From: Yersinia thracica
Lineage (GTDB): Bacteria > Pseudomonadota > Gammaproteobacteria > Enterobacterales > Enterobacteriaceae
Length of the DNA: 64,000 nt
Direction: 5' to 3'
NCBI RefSeq assembly: GCF_902170565.1
Contig: NZ_CABHXX010000091.1
Span: 1 to 64,000 of the forward strand
Shown here: positions 27,702 to 36,541 of the stretch, in pieces
Position numbering within the stretch: position 1 is the stretch's first letter
Layout: each line of letters opens with the position of its first letter
Notes under the pieces: generated by a model
The model's database searches: none
Seen by the model: only the letters and a program-made list of their open reading frames with translations
Told to the model about the DNA's origin: nothing
Translations under genes and position numbers: made by a program

Positions 27702-28741
27702 AACCCGCCACTCCGCCCTGGCTATTGGGCCGCCCTGATGGCCCAATAAATCTGCGTATCCAACCCCGTAGCCTGATTGTTGGCAGTTTGCTGCTATTGG
27801 CCTGTTTATTGACGGGGCTGCTAGCATTAAGGGTCGGGACTTTGCCGCTCTCTTCCGGGCAAGTATTTGCGGCCTTATTCGGCCAGGCCAGCGGAACGGC
27901 AGATATTATCGTCAACCAATGGCGGTTACCCCGCGCCACGATGGCGTTGATTTTCGGTGCTGCGCTAGGTATCAGTGGCGCTATATTTCAGTCATTGGTG
28001 CGCAACCCATTAGGTAGCCCAGATATCATCGGCTTTAATGCGGGAGCTTATACCGGTGCGTTGGTGGCGATTACGCTGTTCAACGGCAACTATTTTGAGG
28101 TTGCCAGTAGCGCGCTGGGGGGCGGCTTGCTGTCTGCCCTCGCGGTGTATTTGTTGGCTTATCGGCAGGGGATTCAGGGCTTTCGGCTGATTATTGTCGG
28201 CATCGCCATTGGCGCAATGTTAACGGCATTCAATACCTGGCTGACTATCACGGCGTCATTAGAGGCCGCTATGACCGCCGCCGCGTGGGGGGCCGGTTCG
28301 CTGAATGGTCTGACGTGGGCCAAGGGCTTGCCGTCGGTGATATTTATCATTATCGCCACGGTGGTGGCGATGCTGCTGAGCCGCCGCATGCCGCTGTTGG
28401 AAATGGGCGATGACGCGGCGGGTGCGTTGGGCGTTCCGGTCGAAAAAACCCGTTTGGGCTTGATGGCCATTGGCGTCATTTTGATGGCCGCGGTCACCGC
28501 AGCGGCGGGGCCGATTTCTTTTATTGCATTAGCCGCGCCACAGATTGCAAAACGTTTGTTGGGCACCTCTTCAGTGACGTTGACCGCGTCTGCGCTGATG
28601 GGGGCATTGTTATTGATAGCCGCGGATTTGTGCGCTCAGCACCTATTTTCACCTAATCAATTGCCGGTCGGTGTGGTCACTATCAGCATCGGCGGCTTAT
28701 ATCTTATTTGGCTTTTAATCCGAGAGTCCGGACGATCATGA
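27698..28741 (+). CDS. fepG: FepG-like ferric siderophore permease
   Basis: A protein of 347 residues, the second FecCD-family permease. It shows WRLPRATMALIFGAALGISG, RNPLGSPDIIGFNAGAYTGA and ISFIALAAPQIAKRL. The order fepD-fepG-fepC is that of E. coli, but the three genes point the same way as the NRPS here instead of against it. The start overlaps the fepD stop and the end overlaps fepC, so the three products are probably made in fixed ratio. Confidence 0.93.
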   Translation: MKPATPPWLLGRPDGPINLRIQPRSLIVGSLLLLACLLTGLLALRVGTLPLSSGQVFAALFGQASGTADIIVNQWRLPRATMALIFGAALGISGAIFQSLVRNPLGSPDIIGFNAGAYTGALVAITLFNGNYFEVASSALGGGLLSALAVYLLAYRQGIQGFRLIIVGIAIGAMLTAFNTWLTITASLEAAMTAAAWGAGSLNGLTWAKGLPSVIFIIIATVVAMLLSRRMPLLEMGDDAAGALGVPVEKTRLGLMAIGVILMAAVTAAAGPISFIALAAPQIAKRLLGTSSVTLTASALMGALLLIAADLCAQHLFSPNQLPVGVVTISIGGLYLIWLLIRESGRS

Positions 28742-29550
28742 GTAATGCTAGCTCTGCCACCTTACCGATGTCGCGCTTGCAGGCCGATGTTCTGACCTTG
28801 GGTTATGACGGCAAGATTATCAGCAAGAACCTGAGTGTCGCCATTCCTGATGGTGAATTTACCGTGATTGTCGGCCCCAATGCTTGTGGCAAGTCGACAC
28901 TGTTGCGCGCCTTGAGCCGTTTACTGAAACCGCAGGCGGGTCAGGTGATTCTGGATGGTAAGAATATTGCCAGCCTTGATACCCGGCACGTGGCGCGCCA
29001 TTTGGGCTTATTACCGCAAAGCTCGCAAGCTCCGGATGGTATCAGTGTGCTGGATTTAGTGGCGCGAGGCCGCTATCCCCATCAGAAATTGTTACAGCAA
29101 TGGACACAAACCGACAGGTTGGCGGTCAGCCATGCCATGGAAGCCACAGGGGTCAGTGAACTGGCGGACAGGTCAGTGGATGCTTTATCCGGCGGGCAGC
29201 GCCAACGAGTATGGATAGCCATGGTTCTGGCGCAACAAACACCATTGTTACTGTTAGATGAGCCAACTACCTATTTAGATATCGCCCATCAAATTGATTT
29301 ACTTGAGTTATTTAGCAATCTGAATCAGGAGCATAACCATACCTTAGTGGCCGTCCTGCATGATCTTAATCATGCTTGCCGCTATGCCACTCATATTATC
29401 GCCATGCGCGATGGGCAGATAGTGGCGCAAGGTAAACCGCGCGACGTGGTCACTGCCGATTTAGTCGAGCAGGTTTTTGGTATGCCCTGCTTAATTATTG
29501 ATGACCCGGTTTCGCATACGCCGTTGGTGATACCAAAAGGGCGATTTTAG
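28738..29550 (+). CDS. fepC: FepC-like ABC transporter ATPase
   Basis: A protein of 270 residues from the ATG at 28738, which overlaps the fepG stop (ATGA); the frame is open ten codons further up inside fepG. It powers import of the ferric siderophore at the inner membrane. Walker A is GPNACGKST (46-54), the ABC signature is LSGGQRQR (150-157), and Walker B ends in Asp174-Glu175 (LLLLDEP). The switch His lies in VAVLHDLNHA. Everything needed for activity is visible. It is the last gene before a long non-coding stretch. Confidence 0.95.
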   Translation: MSNASSATLPMSRLQADVLTLGYDGKIISKNLSVAIPDGEFTVIVGPNACGKSTLLRALSRLLKPQAGQVILDGKNIASLDTRHVARHLGLLPQSSQAPDGISVLDLVARGRYPHQKLLQQWTQTDRLAVSHAMEATGVSELADRSVDALSGGQRQRVWIAMVLAQQTPLLLLDEPTTYLDIAHQIDLLELFSNLNQEHNHTLVAVLHDLNHACRYATHIIAMRDGQIVAQGKPRDVVTADLVEQVFGMPCLIIDDPVSHTPLVIPKGRF

Positions 29551-29643
29551 TTTAAGTTTTTAAGCTATAGATCGGATTGGTTTTTGGTGATCTGGTTGTT
29601 AGAGCACGGGATCTGGTTTCGGTTGATATTCGATTCGGTGCTC

Positions 29644-30228
29644 AGGTTCGGTTGTTAGAACTTCACTGTTCACTTAATCTCCGACTTATAAGTACAGATC
29701 GAATTATTGTTTCGGTTGATAGTCGTTCAGTTATCACTTAATCCCTGTAGCCTCAACCGAGCAGGAGGGCAAGCCGGCCCTCCTGCACCTGCGGCTTGCG
29801 CGAAATATTGCCCTACGGGTAAACCTCCTGCGTCTTTCGGGCTGACGAGCCAGCGCGATGGGCATCCCTGCTCAAGCGCGCTTTTCGCCGCCATCCCTGG
29901 CGGCTCACTCTACCCTCTATCCTGGTCGGCAATATTCCTGATTGCGCTCAACATCAAAACCACGGTTTTGACCTTGATGTTAAAAGCACATTTGAGCCGC
30001 CGAGTGAAGAATGTAGCTAGGGAAATCCGCCATGGACGGCGGATTTAGGCGTCACGCGGAGGGACCCGCGTAAAGCCGTCCCGCCAGCAAAATGATGAGT
30101 GAGGGAACCCACGTAGTGGGCAGGCGATACGTGCGAAGCGTGGGATTCCACAAGGGTGCGCGCCCGCACCCTTTGGCGGTTGGTTCATCGGAGGTTAAGT
30201 AAACAGTGAAGTTCTAACAACCGAACCT
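29644..30228. mobile_element. Foldback (MITE-like) element with 41-bp terminal inverted repeats
   Basis: About 585 bp bounded by 41-base inverted repeats at 29644-29684 and 30188-30228, identical at 39 of 41 positions. The interior is GC-rich compared with its flanks and packed with short hairpins: GCAGGAGGGC/GCCCTCCTGC at 29761-29786, AAATCCGCC/GGCGGATTT at 30023-30046, then ACGCGG/CCGCGT, CCCAC/GTGGG and GGGTGCG/CGCACCC. A 113-codon frame (29707-30048) crosses these hairpins and I do not believe it. No transposase is present. It fills the gap between the converging fepC and fepB genes. I read it as a non-autonomous insertion or large dispersed repeat; copy number elsewhere cannot be seen from here. 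No clear target-site duplication was found. The flank at 30228-30255 has a short CAAATAAT tandem repeat. Confidence 0.6.
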
Positions 30229-30302
30229 AATCAAATAATCAAATAATCAAATAACCCACTACCAACCACAACAATGCCCCAATCTGATAAAACATAAAAT
30301 AA

Positions 30303-31334
30303 TTAAGGTTTGGTCTTAAACATCCCCTCAATCCGTGCCAATAAATGACTCGCACTGTAATAATCTAACCGGAACGTATCATAGCCCGCGGCATAAACCC
30401 GATCATGTTTAATTGCGGGGATATGAGCTAAAAAGTTATTACTTTTCAGTGCGTCAACCGCCGGTTGATCCCCGGAGAATAGCAAAATAGTCTCGCCGTT
30501 AAGGCCCTCGGCCAGCTTTTCGCCGCCCAGTTGGATGATATCTTTGCGGTGCCCCATGCTGGTGTTGCCTTTCACAGCATCAGGGACTTCCGCCAGTGTG
30601 AAACCCAATTCCTGCAACAGTTTTCCCTGGGCTGAACTCTCAGTCCACAAATTGGCAGTGCTGCCCGCCGCCTGATAGACAAACGCTGAAATAGGTTGCG
30701 GTGGCAGCGTAATATTCTGCTTTACCTCATTGAGTCGATTAGCGAATTTCTCAATAACTTGTTGCGCGTCAGCCTCATGCCCTGTAGCCGTGCCCAGCAC
30801 GATGGCTAACTCTTGCCAACTCTTGTCATCATAATTAATGACTAATGTAGGGGCGATAACGGACAGTTGCTCATACAGCTTTAGCGCCGAATCCCCGCCA
30901 GTGGCAGAAATAATAATTAAGTCCGGGTTCATTCCCGCGACAGCTTCGGCATTGGGTTCCGTCTGGTACATTGGCACCAGTTTTTTGGCCTGTGCAATAT
31001 CTGACCATTGAGTAAAGAAACCTTGATGATCAGCCACTGTGGTGTCAGGCACCGTCGCCCCACTGGCAATCACCGGGGCATTGATAGCCAGCAAAGTCCC
31101 GGTAATGGTGATACTGGTGGACACAATCCGTGTGGGTTGATGTGTGAGTGTCACCGGCCCTTTAGCTGTTTCTACTGTGCGGGCCCACGCCGCCTTGCTC
31201 TCATTGCCTGATTGCCCCGTGGTTTCTTCCGCCGGTTTACAAGCAGACAAGCAGAAAATGAGACCCACAAGGCCCAGGTTCGTCAATATTAAACGCCATT
31301 TTTTATGCTGAATGTAATTGATATAAAAGGACAT
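30303..31334 (-). CDS. fepB: FepB-like periplasmic ferric siderophore-binding protein
   Basis: A protein of 343 residues of the class III solute-binding fold. The N-terminus has a hydrophobic segment ending in LSAC (29-32), a lipobox, so the mature protein could be a lipoprotein anchored at Cys32. Landmarks of the family follow: PTRIVSTSITITGTLLAINAP, PDLIIISATGG and a C-terminal YDTFRLDYYSASHLL. FepB collects the ferric siderophore in the periplasm and delivers it to FepDG. It is transcribed away from entC; the shared upstream region carries a Fur-like site and an inverted repeat. Confidence 0.93.
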   Translation of the reverse strand: MSFYINYIQHKKWRLILTNLGLVGLIFCLSACKPAEETTGQSGNESKAAWARTVETAKGPVTLTHQPTRIVSTSITITGTLLAINAPVIASGATVPDTTVADHQGFFTQWSDIAQAKKLVPMYQTEPNAEAVAGMNPDLIIISATGGDSALKLYEQLSVIAPTLVINYDDKSWQELAIVLGTATGHEADAQQVIEKFANRLNEVKQNITLPPQPISAFVYQAAGSTANLWTESSAQGKLLQELGFTLAEVPDAVKGNTSMGHRKDIIQLGGEKLAEGLNGETILLFSGDQPAVDALKSNNFLAHIPAIKHDRVYAAGYDTFRLDYYSASHLLARIEGMFKTKP

Positions 31335-31403
31335 AAAGGCATTTTCTCTTTCTATTTTAAGCCCCGGTTCTGGGGGGATATATAAATAAGATTGATTAAT
31401 AAT

Positions 31404-31432
31404 GCATTTACATTGATTGACAATGTGAATGC
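31404..31432. promoter_or_regulatory. Near-perfect inverted repeat between fepB and entC
   Basis: GCATTTACATTG and CAATGTGAATGC pair at 11 of 12 positions around a 5-base centre. It lies about 70 bases upstream of the fepB start and 80 bases upstream of entC, separate from the Fur-like site. It could be an operator for a second regulator or a hairpin in the fepB leader. Confidence 0.45.
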
Positions 31433-31464
31433 TTAGTCGTAATTTACCACGCCATAAAGGGAAT

Positions 31465-31483
31465 GATAGTAATTATTATTAGC
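31465..31483 (+). promoter_or_regulatory. Fur-box-like site upstream of entC
   Basis: GATAGTAATTATTATTAGC matches the 19-base Fur consensus at about 14 positions. It ends 30 bases before the entC start and should overlap the promoter of entCEBA. The neighbouring divergent fepB may share it. Confidence 0.65.
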
Positions 31484-31513
31484 ATTACTATTTATATTGT
31501 AATGGAGGTCTTT

Positions 31514-32746
31514 GTGCGGTACTTCAATTCTGAAGAACACAGCAACGCTGAAGAACGTGACAGCTCTGAAGACATGCCCGCTAATTCGCCGTTTTCAGCT
31601 GTGTCCTCAACATTTCTATTTACTTCAAAACATCAGAGTATCAAAACTCAGGGTATCTTCGAACGCATTAATCAAGCGGCACAAAGTTGTGCTGGTCATG
31701 AGAATTCACTGCAATTAGCCCTACAAACGGCGTTCCAACGTGCACATGATGCCGGGCAACAACAGCCTATCATTGTCGGGGCAATACCTTTTGATGCCAG
31801 TCAGGCATCGTGCTTATTTATTCCAGAACATTATCAGGTTTGTGACCGCCAAGCCTTGGTGGATGCTGCGTGTGTTGATAGCCGCAGGGCGGTTACTGCC
31901 CTCGCCAGCCGCAGTTTGCCGGATGAAAATGAGTTCAAACATATTGTGGCGGAGGCTGTTGCTGCTTGTCAGTGCGGTGCAATCCATAAAGTGGTGCTTT
32001 CCCGTATTCTGGAAATTGATACAGACACCCCGGTTGATAGCGATCAGGTTATGAATCATTTACTGATCCAAAACAGCACGGCGCATCATTTTCGCGTACC
32101 GCTTGCTGATGGTGGCGTATTACTCGGTGCCAGCCCTGAATTATTGGTGCGTAAACATTTGGCTGGGGTGTATACCAATCCGTTGGCAGGTTCGGCGAAA
32201 CGGCAGGACGACCCACAGCATGATTGGGATATTAGCCAGGCATTACTGGATTCAGAGAAAGACCAATATGAACATCGGCTGGTTATCGACGAAATTTGCC
32301 GCTTATTGACGCCACATTGCTCAAGTTTGCATGTCCCCTCACAACCTTCATTGATTAGCACCGCCGCGCTGTGGCACTTATCTTCCGCCATCAGTGGTGA
32401 GTTGGAAAACCCACAGATACGGGTGTTAGAGCTGGCGAATCTGTTACACCCAACCCCTGCATTGTGTGGATTACCGACGCAAAAAGCCCGCCAGTTAATT
32501 CAACAATTAGAGCCTTTTGAGCGCGGGTTATTCAGCGGGATTGTGGGTTGGTGTGATGAACAGGGCAATGGTGAATGGGCGGTGATTATCCGTTGCGCCA
32601 CGGTACACCCAACACAAGTGCGGCTATTTGCCGGGGCGGGCATTGTTGCTGCTTCACAACCCGCGCTGGAATGGGCAGAAACTGAAGCCAAATTGGGCAC
32701 CATGCTCAATGCGATTGCCATCACCCGATCAGGAGTGTCGCTATGA
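31514..32746 (+). CDS. entC: Isochorismate synthase EntC
   Basis: A protein of 410 residues from the GTG at 31514, chosen because GGAGG lies five bases upstream; the frame is open 17 codons further, but that part is the promoter with the Fur site. The enzyme converts chorismate to isochorismate, the first step toward 2,3-dihydroxybenzoate. Chorismate-binding family landmarks are seen: [46 protein letters not shown] and GLFSGIVGW. It is the first gene of entCEBA and overlaps entE by four bases. Confidence 0.95.
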   Translation: MRYFNSEEHSNAEERDSSEDMPANSPFSAVSSTFLFTSKHQSIKTQGIFERINQAAQSCAGHENSLQLALQTAFQRAHDAGQQQPIIVGAIPFDASQASCLFIPEHYQVCDRQALVDAACVDSRRAVTALASRSLPDENEFKHIVAEAVAACQCGAIHKVVLSRILEIDTDTPVDSDQVMNHLLIQNSTAHHFRVPLADGGVLLGASPELLVRKHLAGVYTNPLAGSAKRQDDPQHDWDISQALLDSEKDQYEHRLVIDEICRLLTPHCSSLHVPSQPSLISTAALWHLSSAISGELENPQIRVLELANLLHPTPALCGLPTQKARQLIQQLEPFERGLFSGIVGWCDEQGNGEWAVIIRCATVHPTQVRLFAGAGIVAASQPALEWAETEAKLGTMLNAIAITRSGVSL

Positions 32747-34389
32747 GTATTGAATTTACCCGTTGGCCGGAAGAGTTTGCTTGTCGCTATCGCGAGAAAG
32801 GCTATTGGACAGACCAGCCGATGACGGAGATTTTGTCTCGCCAATGCCAGCGGCGACCAGAAGCGACGGCCATCATTTGTGGTGAGCGCCATATCAGTTA
32901 TGCGCAGTTCGAGCAGGCAGCGCATCAGCTGGCTGTGCGCTTAACCCATCTGGGCATGCGCCGTGGCGATAGCGCCTTGGTCCAGCTCCCTAATTGTGCT
33001 GAATTTTATCTGGTTTATTTTGCGCTATTAAAAATCGGTGTTGCACCCGTCAATGCATTATTCAGTCATAACCGATTGGAATTAAATGCTTATATTGAAC
33101 AGATCCAACCGCGCTTACTGATTGCTGATGCCAGCCATAACTTGTTTGCCGCAGGGAATTATTGCGCCGAGCTACAGAAAAAAATACCGGTGCTGGAATT
33201 CCTCATTGTGGCGGGAAATACAGATTACGCTCAGTCGCTGGAGGCCTTGTTGTATCGCGAGGGGGGATTTAATGATCGGGATAATGAAACTGCCGAATTT
33301 CATCCCTCTGCGGCTGACGAAGTGGCTTTCTTCCAGCTTTCCGGAGGCAGCACGGGGACGCCCAAACTGATCCCTCGCACCCACAATGACTATTACTACA
33401 GTGTGCGGGCCAGCGCGGAAATTTGTCAGCTCGACGAGCACACCCGCTATCTCTGCGCCTTACCAGCCGCCCATAATTACCCGCTCAGTTCACCGGGGGC
33501 ATTAGGGGTGTTTTATGTCGGCGGCTGTGTGGTGTTGGCTCCAGATCCCAGCGCGATGAGTTGCTTCCCGCTGATTAAACGCCACCAGATTACCTTCACC
33601 TCTTTGGTTCCTCCTGCCGTGGCCCTGTGGCTACAAGCAGCAGAGCATTTTGCCGCTGACCTGGCCAGTTTGCAGGTGCTACAGGTTGGGGGGGCGAAAC
33701 TCAGTGAGTCTCTGGCGCGGCGTATTCCACAGATACTGGGCTGCCAGTTGCAGCAGGTGTTGGGGATGGCGGAAGGATTAGTGAATTACACCCGCTTTGG
33801 TGACAGCGACCACTTGGTGTTTACCACTCAAGGGCGGCCTATCAGCGAGGATGATGAAATTAAAGTGGTAGATAGTGATGGGATGCCCGTGGCTCTCGGA
33901 GAGGTCGGTGCACTGGTGACGCGCGGCCCTTATACCTTCCGTGGCTATTACCGTAGCCCGACTCATAATGCCAATACCTTTGATAAAGAAGGGTTTTACC
34001 ATTCCGGTGATCTGGTGCAGATGACTGAAGAGGGCTATTTACGGGTAGTAGGGCGGGAGAAAGATCAGATTAACCGTGGTGGTGAAAAGATTGCCGCAGA
34101 AGAGATTGAAAACCTGCTGGTGGCCCATAACGATATTCTTCACGCGGCATTGGTTGCTATGCCAGACGAAATAATGGGTGAGAAAAGCTGCGCATTTATT
34201 GTCGTCACGAATACCGATCTGCGGCCAGTAACTTTGCGTAAATACCTGCGTGAGATGGGGGTGGCTGATTTCAAATTGCCCGATCGTTTTGAAATCGTCG
34301 CCAGTCTACCTGTTACTCCCATTGGCAAGATAGATAAAAAGCGGTTGCGTCAGGATATTCAAGACCGCCTCAGTACACTTAGCAAATAA
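32743..34389 (+). CDS. entE: 2,3-dihydroxybenzoate-AMP ligase EntE
   Basis: A protein of 548 residues. It adenylates 2,3-dihydroxybenzoate and transfers it to the phosphopantetheine arm of EntB. It is a stand-alone adenylation enzyme: the P-loop is SGGSTGTPK (200-208), the later motifs include [20 protein letters not shown] and [14 protein letters not shown], and the C-terminal catalytic lysine is Lys529 in PIGKIDK. The aryl-acid pocket stretch [14 protein letters not shown] matches DHB ligases. It lies between entC (overlap four bases) and entB (gap about ten bases). Confidence 0.95.
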   Translation: MSIEFTRWPEEFACRYREKGYWTDQPMTEILSRQCQRRPEATAIICGERHISYAQFEQAAHQLAVRLTHLGMRRGDSALVQLPNCAEFYLVYFALLKIGVAPVNALFSHNRLELNAYIEQIQPRLLIADASHNLFAAGNYCAELQKKIPVLEFLIVAGNTDYAQSLEALLYREGGFNDRDNETAEFHPSAADEVAFFQLSGGSTGTPKLIPRTHNDYYYSVRASAEICQLDEHTRYLCALPAAHNYPLSSPGALGVFYVGGCVVLAPDPSAMSCFPLIKRHQITFTSLVPPAVALWLQAAEHFAADLASLQVLQVGGAKLSESLARRIPQILGCQLQQVLGMAEGLVNYTRFGDSDHLVFTTQGRPISEDDEIKVVDSDGMPVALGEVGALVTRGPYTFRGYYRSPTHNANTFDKEGFYHSGDLVQMTEEGYLRVVGREKDQINRGGEKIAAEEIENLLVAHNDILHAALVAMPDEIMGEKSCAFIVVTNTDLRPVTLRKYLREMGVADFKLPDRFEIVASLPVTPIGKIDKKRLRQDIQDRLSTLSK

Positions 34390-34399
34390 GGATTTTATG

Positions 34400-35308
34400 A
34401 TGGCTATTCCGGCACTTTCTGCTTACGACCTCCCTAAAGTGGGGCAATTTCCGGCGAATAAAGTGAATTGGCAGTTCAACCCCGCCCGCGCCGTGTTACT
34501 TATCCATGATATGCAGGACTATTTTGTGAGCTTTTATGGTGAAAATAACAATTTAATACAGCAGGTTATCGCCAATATTGCCGCGTTGAGAACTTACTGT
34601 AAACAGCAGGGAATACCGGTTATTTATACTGCCCAGCCTAATCATCAAAGTGCTGAAGATCGCGCGCTGCTTAATGATATGTGGGGCGCGGGTTTGAATA
34701 ATCATCCGGCTAAACAGCGAGTCGTTTCACAGCTGACACCGGATACGGATGATGAAGTGCTCGTCAAATGGCGATACAGCGCGTTTTACCGCTCGCCACT
34801 ACGCCAAATCATGGCGGATAAGGGCCGTGATCAGTTGGTTATTTGTGGCATTTACGGCCATATCGGCTGCCTGACGACCGCCACGGATGCTTTTATGCAA
34901 GATATTCAGCCATTTATGGTCGCCGATGCTATCGCGGATTTCTCTCTGGAAGATCATTTGATGGCACTTAAGTATGTGGCAACGCGCAGCGGGCGGGTGA
35001 TTTTTACCCATGAAATTGTCGCTAACCTGAACGAAAATGCGCTCATTTTCAGTAAAGAAAAGCTAAAACAGCAATTACTGGCTTTGATTGATGAAGATGC
35101 TGATGATTTCGATGAAGACGAAAATCTGATCGATTATGGTCTGAGCTCGGTGCATATCATGGCGCTGGCTACACAGTGGCGTCAGCAAGGTATAGAACTG
35201 AGTTTTGTGGCGTTAGCCAAGAACCCGAGCTTGAAGGGGTGGTGGAAACTGCTGGAGCCACAACTCATTGATCTGGCTAAGAATGTGTCATTGGCCGAGG
35301 CTGAGTAA
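34400..35308 (+). CDS. entB: Isochorismatase / aryl carrier protein EntB
   Basis: A protein of 302 residues from the second of two adjacent ATGs. The AAGGA site is better spaced for ATG 34400, and the N-terminus MAIPALSAYDLP then matches E. coli EntB. Residues 1-210 form the isochorismatase domain (LLIHDMQDYFVSFYGEN, KWRYSAFYRSPL, GIYGHIGCLTTATDAFM), which makes 2,3-dihydro-DHB. The C-terminal aryl carrier domain (about 220-300) should bear phosphopantetheine at Ser250 in DYGLSSVHIM. In E. coli the residue before that serine is Asp (DYGLDS); here it is Ser. The linker is longer and acidic (DEDADDFDEDEN). It overlaps entA by one base. Confidence 0.94.
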   Translation: MAIPALSAYDLPKVGQFPANKVNWQFNPARAVLLIHDMQDYFVSFYGENNNLIQQVIANIAALRTYCKQQGIPVIYTAQPNHQSAEDRALLNDMWGAGLNNHPAKQRVVSQLTPDTDDEVLVKWRYSAFYRSPLRQIMADKGRDQLVICGIYGHIGCLTTATDAFMQDIQPFMVADAIADFSLEDHLMALKYVATRSGRVIFTHEIVANLNENALIFSKEKLKQQLLALIDEDADDFDEDENLIDYGLSSVHIMALATQWRQQGIELSFVALAKNPSLKGWWKLLEPQLIDLAKNVSLAEAE

Positions 35309-36117
35309 TGGCGGCTAATCAGGTTTCGTCCGCGAAAAGTACCTGCGCAATAAATAAAGCGGCGCAGATGGATTTTACCGGTAAACGGGTGTGGGTCACT
35401 GGGGCCGGGCAGGGGATTGGCTATCAAATTGCCAGCCAATTTGTCGCGCTGGGTGCCGATGTCGTCGGGTTGGATAAAAGCTTTTCGGCGACGCAAAACT
35501 TCCCTTTTATCACGGCATTGCTGGATATTAGCAACCCGCAGCAAGTCGCATTGGTGTGCCAGCATCTATTGAGCCAGGTTCCGCGTATTGATGTTCTGGT
35601 GAATGGCGCCGGGATTCTTCGCATGGCAGAGACTGAGGCGCTGAGTCTCGACGATTGGCAACAGTGCTTTAATGTGAATGTTTCCGGTGCGTTTTATCTC
35701 TTGCGCCAGTTAATCCCACAGTTCAAATGGCAGCGTTTTGGCGCGGTAGTGACTATCGGCTCCAATGCCGCGCATGTGCCGCGCATCCAAATGTCGGCTT
35801 ATTGTGCTTCTAAAGCCGCATTAACCAGCTTTAGCCATTGTGTCGGATTAGAGTTAGCGGCTTACGGTGTGCGGTGCAATGTGGTCTCCCCCGGTTCTAC
35901 TGATACCCCGATGCAACGCAGCATGTGGCACAGCGAAGATGCGCAGCAGCGGACGATTGCCGGTTTTCCACAGCAATATAAATTGGGTATCCCTCTGGGG
36001 AAAATTGCCACACCGCAGGAAATTGCCAACACCGTGGTGTTTCTCGCCTCGGATTTAGCCAGCCATATTACTCTGCAAGATATTGTGGTAGACGGCGGCG
36101 CGACATTGTCTGCTTGA
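35308..36117 (+). CDS. entA: 2,3-dihydro-2,3-dihydroxybenzoate dehydrogenase EntA
   Basis: A short-chain dehydrogenase of up to 269 residues. It oxidises 2,3-dihydro-DHB to DHB with NAD. The nucleotide motif VTGAGQGIG and the catalytic Tyr165 and Lys169 (YCASK) are present. The first ATG overlaps the entB stop and has a GAGG site seven bases away. The E. coli protein begins at the equivalent of Met21 (MDFTGKR, 35368), so either a 20-residue extension exists here or the inner ATG is used. The ribosome site favours the first. It is the last gene of entCEBA and its final codons belong to a tandem repeat. Confidence 0.94.
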   Translation: MAANQVSSAKSTCAINKAAQMDFTGKRVWVTGAGQGIGYQIASQFVALGADVVGLDKSFSATQNFPFITALLDISNPQQVALVCQHLLSQVPRIDVLVNGAGILRMAETEALSLDDWQQCFNVNVSGAFYLLRQLIPQFKWQRFGAVVTIGSNAAHVPRIQMSAYCASKAALTSFSHCVGLELAAYGVRCNVVSPGSTDTPMQRSMWHSEDAQQRTIAGFPQQYKLGIPLGKIATPQEIANTVVFLASDLASHITLQDIVVDGGATLSA

Positions 36118-36156
36118 TAAATACGGTCTGCTTGATAAATACGGTCTGCTTGATAA
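36109..36156 (+). repeat. 18-bp tandem repeat across the end of entA
   Basis: The unit TCTGCTTGATAAATACGG occurs twice in full (36109-36126, 36127-36144) and a third time for 12 bases. The first copy contains the last two codons and stop of entA (Ser-Ala-stop). Because the unit is 18 bases, every copy repeats the same in-frame TGA and TAA stops. Confidence 0.85.
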
Positions 36157-36189
36157 GTCACGTTTCATTCCTAAGCGCTTCCTCGTGAC

Positions 36190-36223
36190 ACCCCACCGCA
36201 ATAATTTCTTGTGCGTGGGGTGA
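36190..36223 (+). terminator. Hairpin after entCEBA
   Basis: CACCCCACCGCA pairs with TGCGTGGGGTG across an 11-base loop, with one bulged C. It is the strongest stem after entA and probably ends or protects the entCEBA message. It lacks a U-run, so intrinsic termination is uncertain. Confidence 0.45.
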
Positions 36224-36375
36224 GCCGTACCTGGCCATTTACCCTTTCGTATTGCTCTTCATGACGGCATTTGCTGCCGATTATCACTGTTATTGTTAAT
36301 TTTAGTGAATAAAATTGAATTAAAAATTCATTTAAAATCAATTGATTGTGACTTTATGAATCCTCTCTTGTTAGT

Positions 36376-36397
36376 TATTGTGATTTAAATCGCATTT
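36376..36397 (+). promoter_or_regulatory. CRP-like site upstream of the MFS transporter gene
   Basis: TGTGA at 36379-36383, six bases, then TCGCA at 36390-36394 gives the TGTGA-N6-TCACA pattern with one mismatch, flanked by AT-rich arms. It lies about 150 bases before the transporter start. Catabolite control of a transport and catabolism gene pair would be natural. The rest of 36224-36541 is AT-rich with no gene. Confidence 0.5.
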
Positions 36398-36541
36398 ACT
36401 TCCCGGCTTATCCCTTAGATTTAACTTTAATAAACATTAAATAACTAAAATTAACATTTATGTGTAACACCAGCAGCCATGGTTGACAGGATTATGGCTG
36501 ACCTTTGTTCCCTGCAAATAATTATAATATGAGGCTTTATT

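Noticed and set aside
29707-30048. 113-codon frame in the fepC-fepB gap
   Set aside because: It runs through the hairpins of the foldback element, has no ribosome site and a biased composition; it is most likely a chance frame in a repeat.
13692-36117. EntD-type phosphopantetheinyl transferase within the siderophore island
   Set aside because: No frame in the island shows the transferase motifs; the enzyme must be encoded elsewhere.
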